Shown here piece after piece: positions 36,337-44,425 of a DNA stretch of 64,000 nucleotides. This DNA is from Bordetella flabilis (GTDB taxonomy: Bacteria > Pseudomonadota > Gammaproteobacteria > Burkholderiales > Burkholderiaceae_B). The first letter of the stretch is position 1. The number at the start of each line of letters is the position of its first letter. The notes beneath the pieces are model-generated. The model did not search any database. It had not been told where the DNA came from and saw only the letters and a list, made by a program, of their open reading frames with translations. Position numbers and translations under genes: made by a program. The stretch spans positions 4,960,001-5,024,000 of the forward strand of contig NZ_CP016172.1 in the NCBI RefSeq assembly GCF_001676725.1, in the 5' to 3' direction.

Positions 36337-37532
36337 ATCGCGCCTTGCTCCTTCAATGTGCGGATCTCGTCGGCGCCGTAGCCCAGCTGCGCCAACAGTT
36401 CATCGTTGTGCTGGCCCAGCACGGGCGGCGGATCATCGACCGCGGGCGCCTGGCCGTCCAGCTTGAAACCGGTGCGCACCAGCCGCACGTCGCGCCCGAC
36501 GCCGGGCACCTCGGGAAAGGTCGCCACCATGCCCCGCTCGCTGACCTGCGGATGCGCCAGGGCCTGCTCGACGCTGTACACGGGACCGGAGGGCACCCCG
36601 GCCTGCGTCAGCAGTGGCCACCATTCCTGGGCCGGCCGCGCGGCCAGCGCCGATTCCAGTTCCGCCTTCAAGGCGTAGCGGTTGCGCAGCCGCGCCTGCC
36701 GCTCGGCGTAGTCGGCATGCGCGATCAGGTCGTCCCGCCCCACCACGCGGCACAGCGCTTCGAACTGCTCCTGCTTGTTGGCCGCAATATTGAGCAGGCC
36801 GTCTCCCGTACGGAAGGTGCCCGACGGGCTTGCCGTGATGTTCTCGTTGCCCATGGGGCCCGGCGCCCGGCCCGCCACGAGGTAGTTGGACACCGCCCAG
36901 CCCATGGTCGCCATGGTTGCTTCCAGCATCGAGACATCGATGAAACGGGCCTGCGTCCGCGGCTTTTCCGCCAGGGCCGCGGCCACGGCGAAGGCGGCGG
37001 TCATGCCGCCTATCGTGTCGGCGATGGGATACCCGACCCGGTAAGGCGCGGTCTGCGCATCGCCGGTGATGCTCATTACGCCGGACATGCCCTGGATGAT
37101 CTGGTCGTAGGCCGGATAGTCCTTCAGCGGCCCGTCCTGCCCGAAGCCGGAGATCGCGCAGTACACCAGGTCCGGGCGCTGCGCGCGCAGCACCTCGAAG
37201 CCCAGGCCCAGCCGCTGCATGACGCCGGGCCGGAAATTCTCCACCACGACATCGGCGCCGCGCACCAGCTTCAGGAAGACCTCCTTGCCGGCGGCGTGCT
37301 TCAGGTTCACCGAAATCGAGCGCTTGCCGGCATTCTGCGCCAGGAAGGACACGCCCATGCCGGCCTGGTTCAGCGCCGGATCGGCGCCAAGCTGGCGCGC
37401 AAGATCGCCGCTGCCGGGCGTTTCCACCTTGATAACGTCGGCGCCCATGTGGGCGAGTTGATGACAGCAAAAGGGTCCGGCCAGGACATTGGTCAAGTCC
37501 AGCACGCGGACGCCCGCCAGGGGTTTGGACAT
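36333..37532 (-). CDS. class III CoA-transferase, CaiB/BaiF family
   Basis: This 399-aa enzyme starts LAGVRVLDLTNVLAGPFCC and contains RSISVNLKHAAGKEVFLKLV, FRPGVMQRLGLG and the active-site region FIDVSMLEATMA. In formyl-CoA transferase the catalytic residue is an Asp in the matching position (MQDA). Here it appears to be Glu, which deserves a structural check. ATG 37532 follows AGAGGAAA at about 8 nt; a longer reading to 37595 is not needed. It would activate the imported acid for the hydratase and lyase of the same operon. Confidence 0.9.
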   Translation of the reverse strand: MSKPLAGVRVLDLTNVLAGPFCCHQLAHMGADVIKVETPGSGDLARQLGADPALNQAGMGVSFLAQNAGKRSISVNLKHAAGKEVFLKLVRGADVVVENFRPGVMQRLGLGFEVLRAQRPDLVYCAISGFGQDGPLKDYPAYDQIIQGMSGVMSITGDAQTAPYRVGYPIADTIGGMTAAFAVAAALAEKPRTQARFIDVSMLEATMATMGWAVSNYLVAGRAPGPMGNENITASPSGTFRTGDGLLNIAANKQEQFEALCRVVGRDDLIAHADYAERQARLRNRYALKAELESALAARPAQEWWPLLTQAGVPSGPVYSVEQALAHPQVSERGMVATFPEVPGVGRDVRLVRTGFKLDGQAPAVDDPPPVLGQHNDELLAQLGYGADEIRTLKEQGAI

Positions 37533-37572
37533 GAAGTGTGTTTCCTCTATCGATGCGATGGCGCGATACCGG

Positions 37573-38556
37573 CTATTCCGGCTTGATGCCGGCATTCTCC
37601 ATCACAGTGCGCCAGCGCGCGATTTCGTCGTTTACCAGCTTGGTGGCCTGCTCCGGCGTATTCCCTACGGGCTCAAGCGCCAGTTCCTTGAGCTGGGCCT
37701 TCATTTCAGGCGTGGACAGCGTCTTCACCATGGCGGCATTCAAGGTATCGATCACCGGTTTCGGCGTGCCCGCCGGCGCCGCGAAGCCCACCCAGAACTG
37801 CATGTCCATGCCGGGCAGGCCCACTTCCTTGGCCGAGGGGACATCCGCCAGCGCATCGATGCGATGGTCGCTGGCGACCATCAGCGCGCGCAGCTTGCCG
37901 GCACGGATCTGCGACAGGGCCGTGGGCACCGATGTGATCATGGCCTGGACCCGGCCCGCCATCAGGTCCTGCATCGCGGCACCCGCCCCACGGAAGGGAA
38001 TATGCGACATCTTCACGCCCGCCAGGCTGTTGAAGAGTTCGCCGCCAAGGTGCGTATTCGTGCCGACACCGCCCGACCCGAAGAAATACTTGTCCGGGTG
38101 CGCCTTGACCAGCGCGATGAACTCCTGCACGGTCTTGGCCGGTACCGAGGGATGGACCACCAGCACGTGCGGCACCTGTACCAGGGTGGTGATCTGGGCG
38201 AACGCGGTCTTGGGCTCGTACGGCAGGTTCCGTATCAGGCTGGCGGCGATGGCATAGGACATCTCCACCGTCAGCAGCGTGTAGCCATCCGGCGCGGATC
38301 GCGCCACCGCGCCCCAGCCGATCACCCCGCCGCCGCCGGTGCGGTTCTCCACCACGGCGGAGGCGTCAAGGATCTGGCTCAATGCCTTGGCCTCCAGTCG
38401 CGCGACCAGGTCTGTCGAGCCGCCCACGCTGAAGGGCACGACGAAATTGAGGGGCCGGCTCGGATAGGCATCGGCCGCGGCTGCCGCGCCGGCGAACGTA
38501 GCCAGGCAGAACGCCAGCAGGGCGCCGCACAGGCGGCGAAGGGGTCGATGATTCAT
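37573..38556 (-). CDS. Bug-family tripartite tricarboxylate transporter substrate-binding protein
   Basis: This 327-aa periplasmic receptor has a signal ending at AGAAAAADA, then YPSRPLNFVVPFSVGGSTD, VVENRTGGGGVIG and FFGSGGVGTNTHL. It is preceded on the transcript by a CA-rich leader (see 38573-38602). It is the second of two Bug genes in the same operon and follows the other with 108 bp between them. The two receptors are divergent in sequence, so they may bind different ligands for the same pathway. Confidence 0.92.
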   Translation of the reverse strand: MNHRPLRRLCGALLAFCLATFAGAAAAADAYPSRPLNFVVPFSVGGSTDLVARLEAKALSQILDASAVVENRTGGGGVIGWGAVARSAPDGYTLLTVEMSYAIAASLIRNLPYEPKTAFAQITTLVQVPHVLVVHPSVPAKTVQEFIALVKAHPDKYFFGSGGVGTNTHLGGELFNSLAGVKMSHIPFRGAGAAMQDLMAGRVQAMITSVPTALSQIRAGKLRALMVASDHRIDALADVPSAKEVGLPGMDMQFWVGFAAPAGTPKPVIDTLNAAMVKTLSTPEMKAQLKELALEPVGNTPEQATKLVNDEIARWRTVMENAGIKPE

Positions 38557-38572
38557 GATGTCTCCGTGGGCT

Positions 38573-38602
38573 GTTGTGTTGTGTGGTGCTGTGTTGTGCT
38601 TT
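38573..38602 (-). promoter_or_regulatory. CA-rich mRNA leader with two CACAACAC motifs
   Basis: Upstream of the Bug gene at 38556, the minus-strand transcript runs through an almost pure A/C stretch containing CACAACAC twice, 16-45 nt before the ATG. CACAACAY is the target consensus of the enterobacterial small RNA GcvB in transporter mRNAs. CA-rich leaders can also act as translation enhancers. No small RNA is known here, so the function is inferred. Confidence 0.35.
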
Positions 38603-38664
38603 GGGTGAGATGCCGCGCGCTGCGATGGGATGCGGTGCTGTTGAACAGGTTGGAAGCCGGCCCG

Positions 38665-39645
38665 CTACTCCATCTTCGTGCCGGAATCGCGCACCGCCTG
38701 CCCCCAGCGGTCATACTCGCTCGCCATGAACTTCGCGCAATCCTCGACGCTTCCACCCAGCGTCACGCTACCCTCGGCCGCGAAGCGGCTCTGCGTGGCC
38801 GGCTGCTTCAGCGCCTGGTTAACCGCCTCGTTCAAGCGTGCCACCACGGTGGCCGGCGTGCCCGCGGGCGCGACCAGGGCCTTCCAGTCTTCCGCCGAGA
38901 ATCCGGCATAGCCGGATTCCGCGATCGTCGGCACATCCTTGGCCGCGGGCAGGCGTTCCGGCGAACTCACCGCCACCGCATGCAACTTGCCCGACTGCAT
39001 CAGCGGCAGCACGCTGGCCGGCGTGCCGAAGTACAGGTCGACCTGGCCGCCCGCCAGGTCCGCCAGCGCGCGGGCCGCGCCGGGATAAGGCACGTGGAAG
39101 AACTTGATCCCGGCCTGCTTGGCGAACATCTCGCCCGCCAGGTGGCCGACCGTCCCGATGCCCGCCGACGCCATGTTCAAGGTGCCGGGCTTGGCCTTGG
39201 CCGTCGCCACGATGTCCTGCAGCGTGCGATGCGCGCCGCCTTCCCTGACCACCAGGATCATGGGCTGGCCGGCGACCAGGGCCACCGGCGCGAACGCCTT
39301 GCGGGCGTCATAGGGCATGGTTTTGTACAGCGATGGATTGATGGCCAGGTTCGAGGTCTGGCCCATGCCCAGCGTCATGCCGTCCGGGTTGGCCTTGGCC
39401 AGCAGCCCCAGGCCGATATTTCCGCCGGCGCCGGGGCGGTTCTCGACCACGATGTTCCAGCCGGTCAGTTGCGTGACGGCCTGCGCGATCAGTCGCGACG
39501 AGGCATCGGTGCCACCGCCGGGGGGAAAGGGCACGATCAGGGTAATCGGCCCGGCCGGGTAGGCCTGGGCGCGAGCCAATCCCGGCAAGGACAGCCAGGG
39601 CGAGGCGGCCATGCCGGCGATCAGGGCGCGGCGGTGTGGATTCAT
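38665..39645 (-). CDS. Bug-family tripartite tricarboxylate transporter substrate-binding protein
   Basis: This 326-aa receptor has the signal MNPHRRALIAGMAASPWLSL and cleavage near ARAQA. The mature domain is YPAGPITLIVPFPPGGGTD, VVENRPGAGGNIG and NMASAGIGTVGHL. ATG 39645 is preceded by GGAAGGAGACACG, a strong ribosome-binding site; the longer open frame upstream is non-coding. It is the first Bug gene of the IclR-controlled operon, directly after the hydratase. Confidence 0.92.
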   Translation of the reverse strand: MNPHRRALIAGMAASPWLSLPGLARAQAYPAGPITLIVPFPPGGGTDASSRLIAQAVTQLTGWNIVVENRPGAGGNIGLGLLAKANPDGMTLGMGQTSNLAINPSLYKTMPYDARKAFAPVALVAGQPMILVVREGGAHRTLQDIVATAKAKPGTLNMASAGIGTVGHLAGEMFAKQAGIKFFHVPYPGAARALADLAGGQVDLYFGTPASVLPLMQSGKLHAVAVSSPERLPAAKDVPTIAESGYAGFSAEDWKALVAPAGTPATVVARLNEAVNQALKQPATQSRFAAEGSVTLGGSVEDCAKFMASEYDRWGQAVRDSGTKME

Positions 39646-39728
39646 CGTGTCTCCTTCCTGTTGGACATCGTTGTGTGGAACGTTCGAGGGTGTCGAGTAC
39701 TGCGCCAGGCATGCCGTCGCGATGGCGC

Positions 39729-40634
39729 TCAACGGTCTTCCGCCTGGCGCGCGCGGATGGCGGCACTCACCGTCTGCCCATAGCGCAGTGCGCCCTCCCA
39801 GTCGTGGACGCGGGCGGGAACATGGTCCAGCGATTTTTTCGTCTCGGCGATGGCCACGGCATCGAAGGCCGCGATGCGCGCCGCCAGGGCGTGGGCACGC
39901 GGCAGCAGCGCCTCGGTGGGCACGACCTCGTTGACCAGCCCCCAGCGCTCCGCGGTGCAGGCATCGATGCTTTCGGCCGTCAGCAGCAGCCACGCCGCGC
40001 GCTTGCGCGGCAACGACAGCATGGCCGTCGGCCCCGCTGCGCTGGCGTACGCGCCCGCCGCCAGTTCGGGACAACCGATGCTCGCATCCCGCGCCGCGAT
40101 GGCCAGGTCGCAGGAATTGATCAGCGTGACGCCGCCCCCCAGCGCCACGCCATTGACCGCCGCGATGAAAATCGCGGGATGCCGCCGTATCGCCATGTTC
40201 AGGTCGATCCATTCCGCGCCAGCGGTATCCGCCAGGCCGGCCGCACGCTCGCGCGCCCGCTCCTTGATGTCCAGCCCCGCGCAGAAACTTCCCGCGGTGC
40301 CGGTCAGCACGATGCAGCGCGCGTCGGCGGCCAGGCGCTCGAAGGCCTCCAGCAACGCGGCACGCGTACGGCGGTCCAGCGCATTGCGCTTGGCCGCCCG
40401 CGCGATGCGAACGACGGCCCAGGCGTCATGCCGCTCGACGACCACGCAGCCGCCACCGGCATCGGCATCGGCATCGGCATCGGCATCGGCATCGGCATCG
40501 GCATCGTTCGAATCCGCCGCGAACGCCGGCCCGCCGGCTTCCTTCACGTCCCCTGGTTCCGTGCTCGACGCAGCAGATTCGGTCCGGCGAACATCGTCCC
40601 CGGACGAGTGGCGGCTTGTCTCCATTAGTTTCAT
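39729..40634 (-). CDS. enoyl-CoA hydratase/isomerase family protein with repeat-bearing N-terminus
   Basis: The crotonase core starts at VVVERHDAWAVVRIA and includes RNALDRRTRAAL, the oxyanion-hole motifs AGLDIKERARE and GVALGGGVTLI, and CPELAAGAYASAAG. It would hydrate an enoyl-CoA produced after the CoA-transferase. The start is uncertain. ATG 40634 or 40625 gives about 300 aa with a low-complexity extension containing eight Asp-Ala pairs encoded by a hexanucleotide repeat. GTG 40445, with GGTGG upstream, gives 238 aa, closer to the usual 255-260. ATG 40634 directly abuts the candidate operator at 40635-40657, which makes the longer forms leaderless or nearly so. Confidence 0.82.
   Translation of the reverse strand: MKLMETSRHSSGDDVRRTESAASSTEPGDVKEAGGPAFAADSNDADADADADADADADAGGGCVVVERHDAWAVVRIARAAKRNALDRRTRAALLEAFERLAADARCIVLTGTAGSFCAGLDIKERARERAAGLADTAGAEWIDLNMAIRRHPAIFIAAVNGVALGGGVTLINSCDLAIAARDASIGCPELAAGAYASAAGPTAMLSLPRKRAAWLLLTAESIDACTAERWGLVNEVVPTEALLPRAHALAARIAAFDAVAIAETKKSLDHVPARVHDWEGALRYGQTVSAAIRARQAEDR
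40459..40506. repeat. hexanucleotide microsatellite, eight GCATCG units
   Basis: Eight perfect tandem copies of GCATCG (plus strand) lie near the 5-prime end of the enoyl-CoA hydratase gene. If translated they encode alternating Asp and Ala. If the gene starts at 40445 they lie in the untranslated leader. The unit length preserves reading frame, so copy changes would alter linker length or leader spacing, not frame. Confidence 0.9.
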
Positions 40635-40657
40635 TAGATAGAATAGTGTTCTATCTA
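40635..40657. promoter_or_regulatory. candidate IclR operator, perfect dyad with 9-bp arms
   Basis: TAGATAGAA, a 5-nt spacer TAGTG, then TTCTATCTA form an exact inverted repeat. It is A+T-rich against a GC-rich background. It lies in the short gap between the divergent enoyl-CoA hydratase operon and the IclR-family gene, next to the hydratase ATG 40634. That is where an IclR-family dimer would control both promoters. Confidence 0.7.
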
Positions 40658-40714
40658 TGATGTACAAGCCCACTGCGAATGTCAATTCCCGGTGGCTTGC
40701 GACCCTGCCCATCC

Positions 40715-41449
40715 ATGCCCAGGAAATCCGCCACACCCTCCCTGGCCGACCGCAATGCCGCCGCAGGCGGCGTGGCCGCCGTCGACCGTGCCCTGTCCGT
40801 CCTGGGTGTCTTTTCCGCGACCGCGCCGATGTTGGGATTGGCCGATATCGCAGCGCTGACGCAGATGCACAAAAGCACGGTGCTGCGCCTGCTGGCGTCG
40901 CTGGAACACGCCCACCTGGTGCAGCGCCAGCCGGACGGCTGCTACGCCCTGGGCGCGGGGATCGTGCGCCTGCACCAGATCTATGCGGCCTCCTTTTCCC
41001 TGGAATCCGTCATCATGCCGGCCCTGCGCCAACTGGTCGCGCAGACCAAGGAAAGCGCAGCCTTCCATGTGCAGCAGGGCGACCGGCGCCTCTGCCTGCA
41101 CCGCGTGGACTCGCCGCGCCCCGTGCGCGACCACATCCGGGTCGGCGACCTTCTGCCGCTGAACCGCGGCGCCGGCGGTCGCGTGCTCATGGCCTTCAGC
41201 GGTGCGCATGGTCCGCTGTATACCCGTATCCGGCGCGAACAGGTGGTGGTGCTGGTCGGCGACCGCGTCCCGGAACTGGCCGGCATCGCCGCGCCGGTCT
41301 TCGGCCCGGACGGCGGACTGGTGGGCGCCCTCACGCTCACCATGCCGGCCGATCGCTTCGACGCGGCCTATGACCAACCGGTCACGCAGGCGGCGCGCAG
41401 ATTGACCATGATGCTGGGCGGGCACTATCCGGAGCCGCCGGTCGCCTGA
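40715..41449 (+). CDS. IclR-family transcriptional regulator
   Basis: This 244-aa regulator has a winged helix near the N-terminus (VDRALSVLGVFS, LADIAALTQMHKSTVLRLLASLE). The C-terminal IclR effector domain has HRVDSPRPVRDHIRVGDLLPLNRGAGGRVLMAF and APVFGPDGGLVGALTLTMP. ATG 40715 is a reasonable start; ATG 40679 adds 12 residues, and neither has a strong ribosome-binding site. It is divergent from the CoA-transferase/hydratase operon and probably represses it through the dyad at 40635-40657. The effector is likely the operon's acid substrate. Confidence 0.9.
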   Translation: MPRKSATPSLADRNAAAGGVAAVDRALSVLGVFSATAPMLGLADIAALTQMHKSTVLRLLASLEHAHLVQRQPDGCYALGAGIVRLHQIYAASFSLESVIMPALRQLVAQTKESAAFHVQQGDRRLCLHRVDSPRPVRDHIRVGDLLPLNRGAGGRVLMAFSGAHGPLYTRIRREQVVVLVGDRVPELAGIAAPVFGPDGGLVGALTLTMPADRFDAAYDQPVTQAARRLTMMLGGHYPEPPVA

Positions 41450-41886
41450 TACAAACGCACGCACGATATGAGCGCCCGGAGGGCGCCTTGCGCGATGCCA
41501 CGCAGGCCGATCGCGTGACGGCGCGGCTCGCGGCGCAGACCCAAAGGCATAGCGACCGCCCATGCTCTGCTCCCCCGGCTGCCGCATAGCGGCGCGGCGT
41601 GGCGCGACCTGTTGTGCAGCACGGTCGTTACGCAGAATTACGCCTCTATGCATCGTGGGCATGCCTACACTTTGCTGGCCGTCCTTTTCATTGGCCGTTC
41701 CCGCAGGCGTTTTCTTACCAGCCGATCCTATCGGTCCAGCCTTCCGCCGCTGAACGACGCCAATGTGCAGGTCGTGCACATCGCGTACAAAGGCAGCGGC
41801 CCCGTACTGGCGGACAACGGCCGTTCCCTCGCCATCGATGCCGCCGGCCATCTCTGGCGCGACCATTACCTTGAAGGAGAGCGATT
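41450..41886. other. 437-bp interval with a possible gene remnant
   Basis: Just after the IclR stop there is a GCGCCC-GGA-GGGCGC hairpin (41472-41486) without a T-tract, possibly a weak terminator. From about 41755 to 41875 one plus-strand frame has protein-like composition (VQVVHIAYKGSGPVLADNG, then SLAIDAAGHLWRDHYLE). It has no clear start and runs into the next gene in another frame, so it may be a decayed coding piece. Nothing else is recognisable. Confidence 0.4.
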
Positions 41887-42087
41887 ATGGAAGAGAAGTC
41901 GCAAACCCAGCAGGACATCGGGAACATTTCAATATCGGTTCCCGTTCGCTCGTATATCGTGGATGCCGCGATCGACTATTTCGGAAGCCAACAGTGGCAG
42001 GTGCAGCTTGGCTCCATGGCAGATCAGGCTTGGGTGAATTGGTATAACAAAGGCCGCCACGAGAATCCCAGCGGCTCTGATTCTTGA
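41887..42087 (+). CDS. small protein of unknown function, 66 aa
   Basis: ATG 41887 is preceded by GAAGGAGAG at a suitable distance, which supports a real gene. The protein is polar with an ISVPVRSYIVDAAIDYFG core and no signal or membrane helix. I do not recognise the family. It lies between the IclR gene and a second unrecognised gene near tRNA-Val. Confidence 0.6.
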   Translation: MEEKSQTQQDIGNISISVPVRSYIVDAAIDYFGSQQWQVQLGSMADQAWVNWYNKGRHENPSGSDS

Positions 42088-42224
42088 GCGGGACGGCGGC
42101 AGGCATGGCGGCCCTGCAGGCGCTTGCTGCCGACAGCTGCTGAGCCGGAAAGACGCAACTCGACCGCGGAGCCCCGGCCAGGCAAAACACCTGTGATCCT
42201 GGAAGCGGCAGGCCGCGGCCTGCC

Positions 42225-42881
42225 CTAGATGCTATTGCCGAACGCGTAACGGATAAGCCGCTCGGCCTGCGCCCTCGCGCGCTCGTCATCGTAGGACAAC
42301 CTGAGCTTGATCGCCTTCACCACCAGTTCGAATATCCCGTTGTTCCGGAACACATGAAGAACCCTTTCGACCTTGTCCTTGCGGCGCTGGCAATCCGGAG
42401 CATCGGTTTCCCGGATCACAAGGTTGACCTTGTCGAAGGCCAGGCCGATATTGAACAACCAGGCGCGTACCGTCAGCGGATTGGTCGGCAACGCGACCCC
42501 GTCCGGCCCATTTACCAAAATGCGTTCCCCGTCGGCAATCATCTTGTTGTACGCCGAGATCCGCGTGGTCATTTTGGCATCGAAGGGCGATACGTCGGGA
42601 GTACCGCCAGCAGCGCCATCATGCAGAGCCGCAGGGGTGGCGACCTCGGCGTCCGAAGACGAGTAACGATAGCCGGCGGACCGGCTCGTGCTGTTTACCC
42701 CATCGGAAGATCGGCCCGCGTGACTGAAGTTGGACATCGACCTTTGCATCGAAGCCTGCAGGTCACGCTCGAAACTGTCCATGAGCCAACCCGCGCGCGG
42801 CTTATCGGGGCCTTCCTCGGCTTCCAGGGATGGAGCGAAAGCGGCGATGTTGGAAAGGGAAGCGGAAGAAACAACGGTCAT
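42225..42881 (-). CDS. protein of unknown function with Ser-rich N-terminus, 218 aa
   Basis: This 218-aa protein has a serine-rich, probably disordered N-terminal half (SASLSN, SMSNFSHAGRSSDG, SRSAGYRYSSSD) and a helical C-terminal half (VERVLHVFRNNGIFELVVKAI, ARAQAERLIRYAFG). It has no signal peptide, membrane helix or recognised motif. It lies 153 bp downstream of the 3-prime end of tRNA-Val, a common place for acquired DNA. A secreted-effector-like architecture is possible but unsupported. Confidence 0.6.
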   Translation of the reverse strand: MTVVSSASLSNIAAFAPSLEAEEGPDKPRAGWLMDSFERDLQASMQRSMSNFSHAGRSSDGVNSTSRSAGYRYSSSDAEVATPAALHDGAAGGTPDVSPFDAKMTTRISAYNKMIADGERILVNGPDGVALPTNPLTVRAWLFNIGLAFDKVNLVIRETDAPDCQRRKDKVERVLHVFRNNGIFELVVKAIKLRLSYDDERARAQAERLIRYAFGNSI

Positions 42882-42977
42882 GGTTGCGTCGCGCCTGAAA
42901 CGATGGAGACGCTACGTGGGAAACGCCTTGCTTTCGTTCCGCCGGCTGCGCGGGACACGTCCGCCGCGCAGAAACAA

Positions 42978-43010
42978 AAAGGCCGGCTGCGGTAGCACAA
43001 GCCGGCCTTT
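42978..43010 (-). terminator. intrinsic terminator downstream of tRNA-Val
   Basis: An 11-bp perfect stem (AAAGGCCGGCT with AGCCGGCCTTT) and an 11-nt loop, followed on the minus strand by TTTTTGTTTCT, lie 23 bp past the tRNA 3-prime end. This is a good rho-independent terminator for the tRNA transcript. The plus strand also has a T-rich tail, so it may work both ways. Confidence 0.85.
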
Positions 43011-43033
43011 CGTTTTGTCTTTCCAGGGATTCT

Positions 43034-43108
43034 TGGTGGGCGGTACTGGTTTCGAACCAGTGACCCCTGCCGTGTGAAGGCAGTGCTCTACCACTGAGCT
43101 AACCGCCC
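43034..43108 (-). tRNA. tRNA-Val (anticodon CAC), with encoded CCA
   Basis: The minus strand gives a full cloverleaf. The acceptor stem is GGGCGGT with ACCGCCC, followed by A and an encoded CCA. The D-arm is GCTC-AGTGGTA-GAGC. The anticodon stem CTGCC/GGCAG has the loop TTCACAC, so the anticodon is CAC, which reads GUG. The T-arm is ACTGG-TTCGAAA-CCAGT. It is 75 nt including CCA. It stands alone, with a terminator downstream. Confidence 0.96.
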
Positions 43109-43170
43109 AAGAGAGACCGCGATTCTAGCACGCGATTTTTCGCGCATGCAAATCGCGGTCGGCCATGCGG

Positions 43171-43908
43171 TTATGCAGCCTGCCGCTCTTCGGCAGGTGC
43201 CGGATCCCATTGGCGCCACAGGCAGGCGCCGTTCACGGACTTGTCCAAGGCGCCCAGGTAGGCGGCGTGTTCGGCGAGTTCTTCGTCGCTGGCGCGGATC
43301 ACCGGCAGCACGGACGCATCGAAGCGCGTCAGCAGCAGGCCTTCCGATCCCCCTTCCTGGCTCGCGTTGTCAACGTCGATCAGCAGCGCGTCCTGGCCGC
43401 GGGTCATCGCCAGCCAGACTTCGCCCAGCAGCCGCGCGTCCAGCAAGGCGCCGTGCAGCGTACGGTGCGCGTTGGAGATACCGTAGCGCTCGCACAAGGC
43501 GTCCAGGGAATTGCGCTTGCCCGGATGCAGCGAACGCGCGTGCAGCAGGGAATCGGTGATGGTGGTGCAGAACTCGTGCATGGGCGCCCTGCCCAGGCGC
43601 GCCAGTTCGGCATTGATGAACTTGGTATCGAAGGCGGCGTTGTGGATGATGACTTCCGCGCCATCCAGGAAGCGCACGAGATCCTCGGCAATGTCCTCGA
43701 AACGTGGCTTGTCCGCCAGGAATTCCGTGGTCAGGCCGTGCACCGCCAATGCTTCCGGATCGCTGTCGCGGTCCGGATTCAGGTAGACGTGCATAGTGTT
43801 GCCCGTCACCATGCGGTTGACGATTTCAAGGCAGCCGATTTCGACGATGCGATGGCCCTGTGCGGGCTCCAGGCCGGTGGTTTCGGTGTCGAGGATGATC
43901 TGACGCAT
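43171..43908 (-). CDS. dnaQ: DNA polymerase III epsilon subunit, 3-prime to 5-prime proofreading exonuclease
   Basis: This 245-aa DnaQ is the proofreading subunit of the replicase. Exo I is LDTETTGLEP with Asp and Glu ligands, Exo II is HNAAFDTKF, and the late motif is HRTLHGALLDARL. ATG 43908 (MRQIILDTETTG) is standard for the family; a longer in-frame stretch upstream overlaps rnhA and is non-coding in this frame. It lies 19 bp behind rnhA on the same strand, a frequent pairing in proteobacteria. Confidence 0.96.
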   Translation of the reverse strand: MRQIILDTETTGLEPAQGHRIVEIGCLEIVNRMVTGNTMHVYLNPDRDSDPEALAVHGLTTEFLADKPRFEDIAEDLVRFLDGAEVIIHNAAFDTKFINAELARLGRAPMHEFCTTITDSLLHARSLHPGKRNSLDALCERYGISNAHRTLHGALLDARLLGEVWLAMTRGQDALLIDVDNASQEGGSEGLLLTRFDASVLPVIRASDEELAEHAAYLGALDKSVNGACLWRQWDPAPAEERQAA

Positions 43909-43927
43909 GGCGGTAGTGTACCCGTCC

Positions 43928-44425
43928 CTACGCCGCCTTGCCGCGCCGCGCCGCGTCCACGCCCATGTTCGCCAGCTGGTCGGCGCGCTCGTTGCCGGGA
44001 TCCCCGGCATGGCCGCGCACCCAGCGCCACGACACGTCATGGCGGGCCACCTGCTCGTCGAGCAGCCGCCACAGGTCCGCGTTCTTGACAGGCTTCTTGT
44101 CCGCGGTGACCCAGCCTCGGCGCTTCCAGTTCGCCAGCCATTCCGTCATGCCTTTCATCACATACTGGGAATCCGTATGGATGGTCACGGCGCATGGCCG
44201 CTTCAAGGCGCCGAGACCCTCGATCACCGCCAGCAATTCCATGCGGTTATTGGTGGTGGCCAACTCCCCGCCATGCAGGGTTTTCTCATGCGGACCGGCA
44301 CGCATCAGTACGCCCCAGCCGCCCGGCCCCGGATTGCCCTTGCAGGCGCCATCGGTCCACATTTCCACCGACTCCGGCTCTGGTCGTGCATCGGCCATGC
44401 TTTTCGTGTCCGTCATGGCATCCAT
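43928..44425 (-). CDS. rnhA: ribonuclease HI
   Basis: This protein of about 165 aa degrades RNA in RNA-DNA hybrids. The four acidic active-site residues are visible in [23 protein letters not shown] and [12 protein letters not shown] 44425 is chosen because GGGACAGG precedes it; ATG 44416, and ATG 44470 upstream, are alternatives that change only a non-conserved N-terminus. It is followed by dnaQ and preceded by a methyltransferase gene on the same strand. Confidence 0.95.
   Translation of the reverse strand: MDAMTDTKSMADARPEPESVEMWTDGACKGNPGPGGWGVLMRAGPHEKTLHGGELATTNNRMELLAVIEGLGALKRPCAVTIHTDSQYVMKGMTEWLANWKRRGWVTADKKPVKNADLWRLLDEQVARHDVSWRWVRGHAGDPGNERADQLANMGVDAARRGKAA

Noticed and set aside
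37489..39783. Plus-strand 764-codon frame opposite the two Bug genes
   Set aside because: It crosses the intergenic gap between two real genes and lacks motifs. It arises from GC-rich codon bias.
40459..40506. Short tandem repeat considered as a CRISPR fragment
   Set aside because: The units are 6 bp with no spacers and no cas genes are in the window, so it is a microsatellite.
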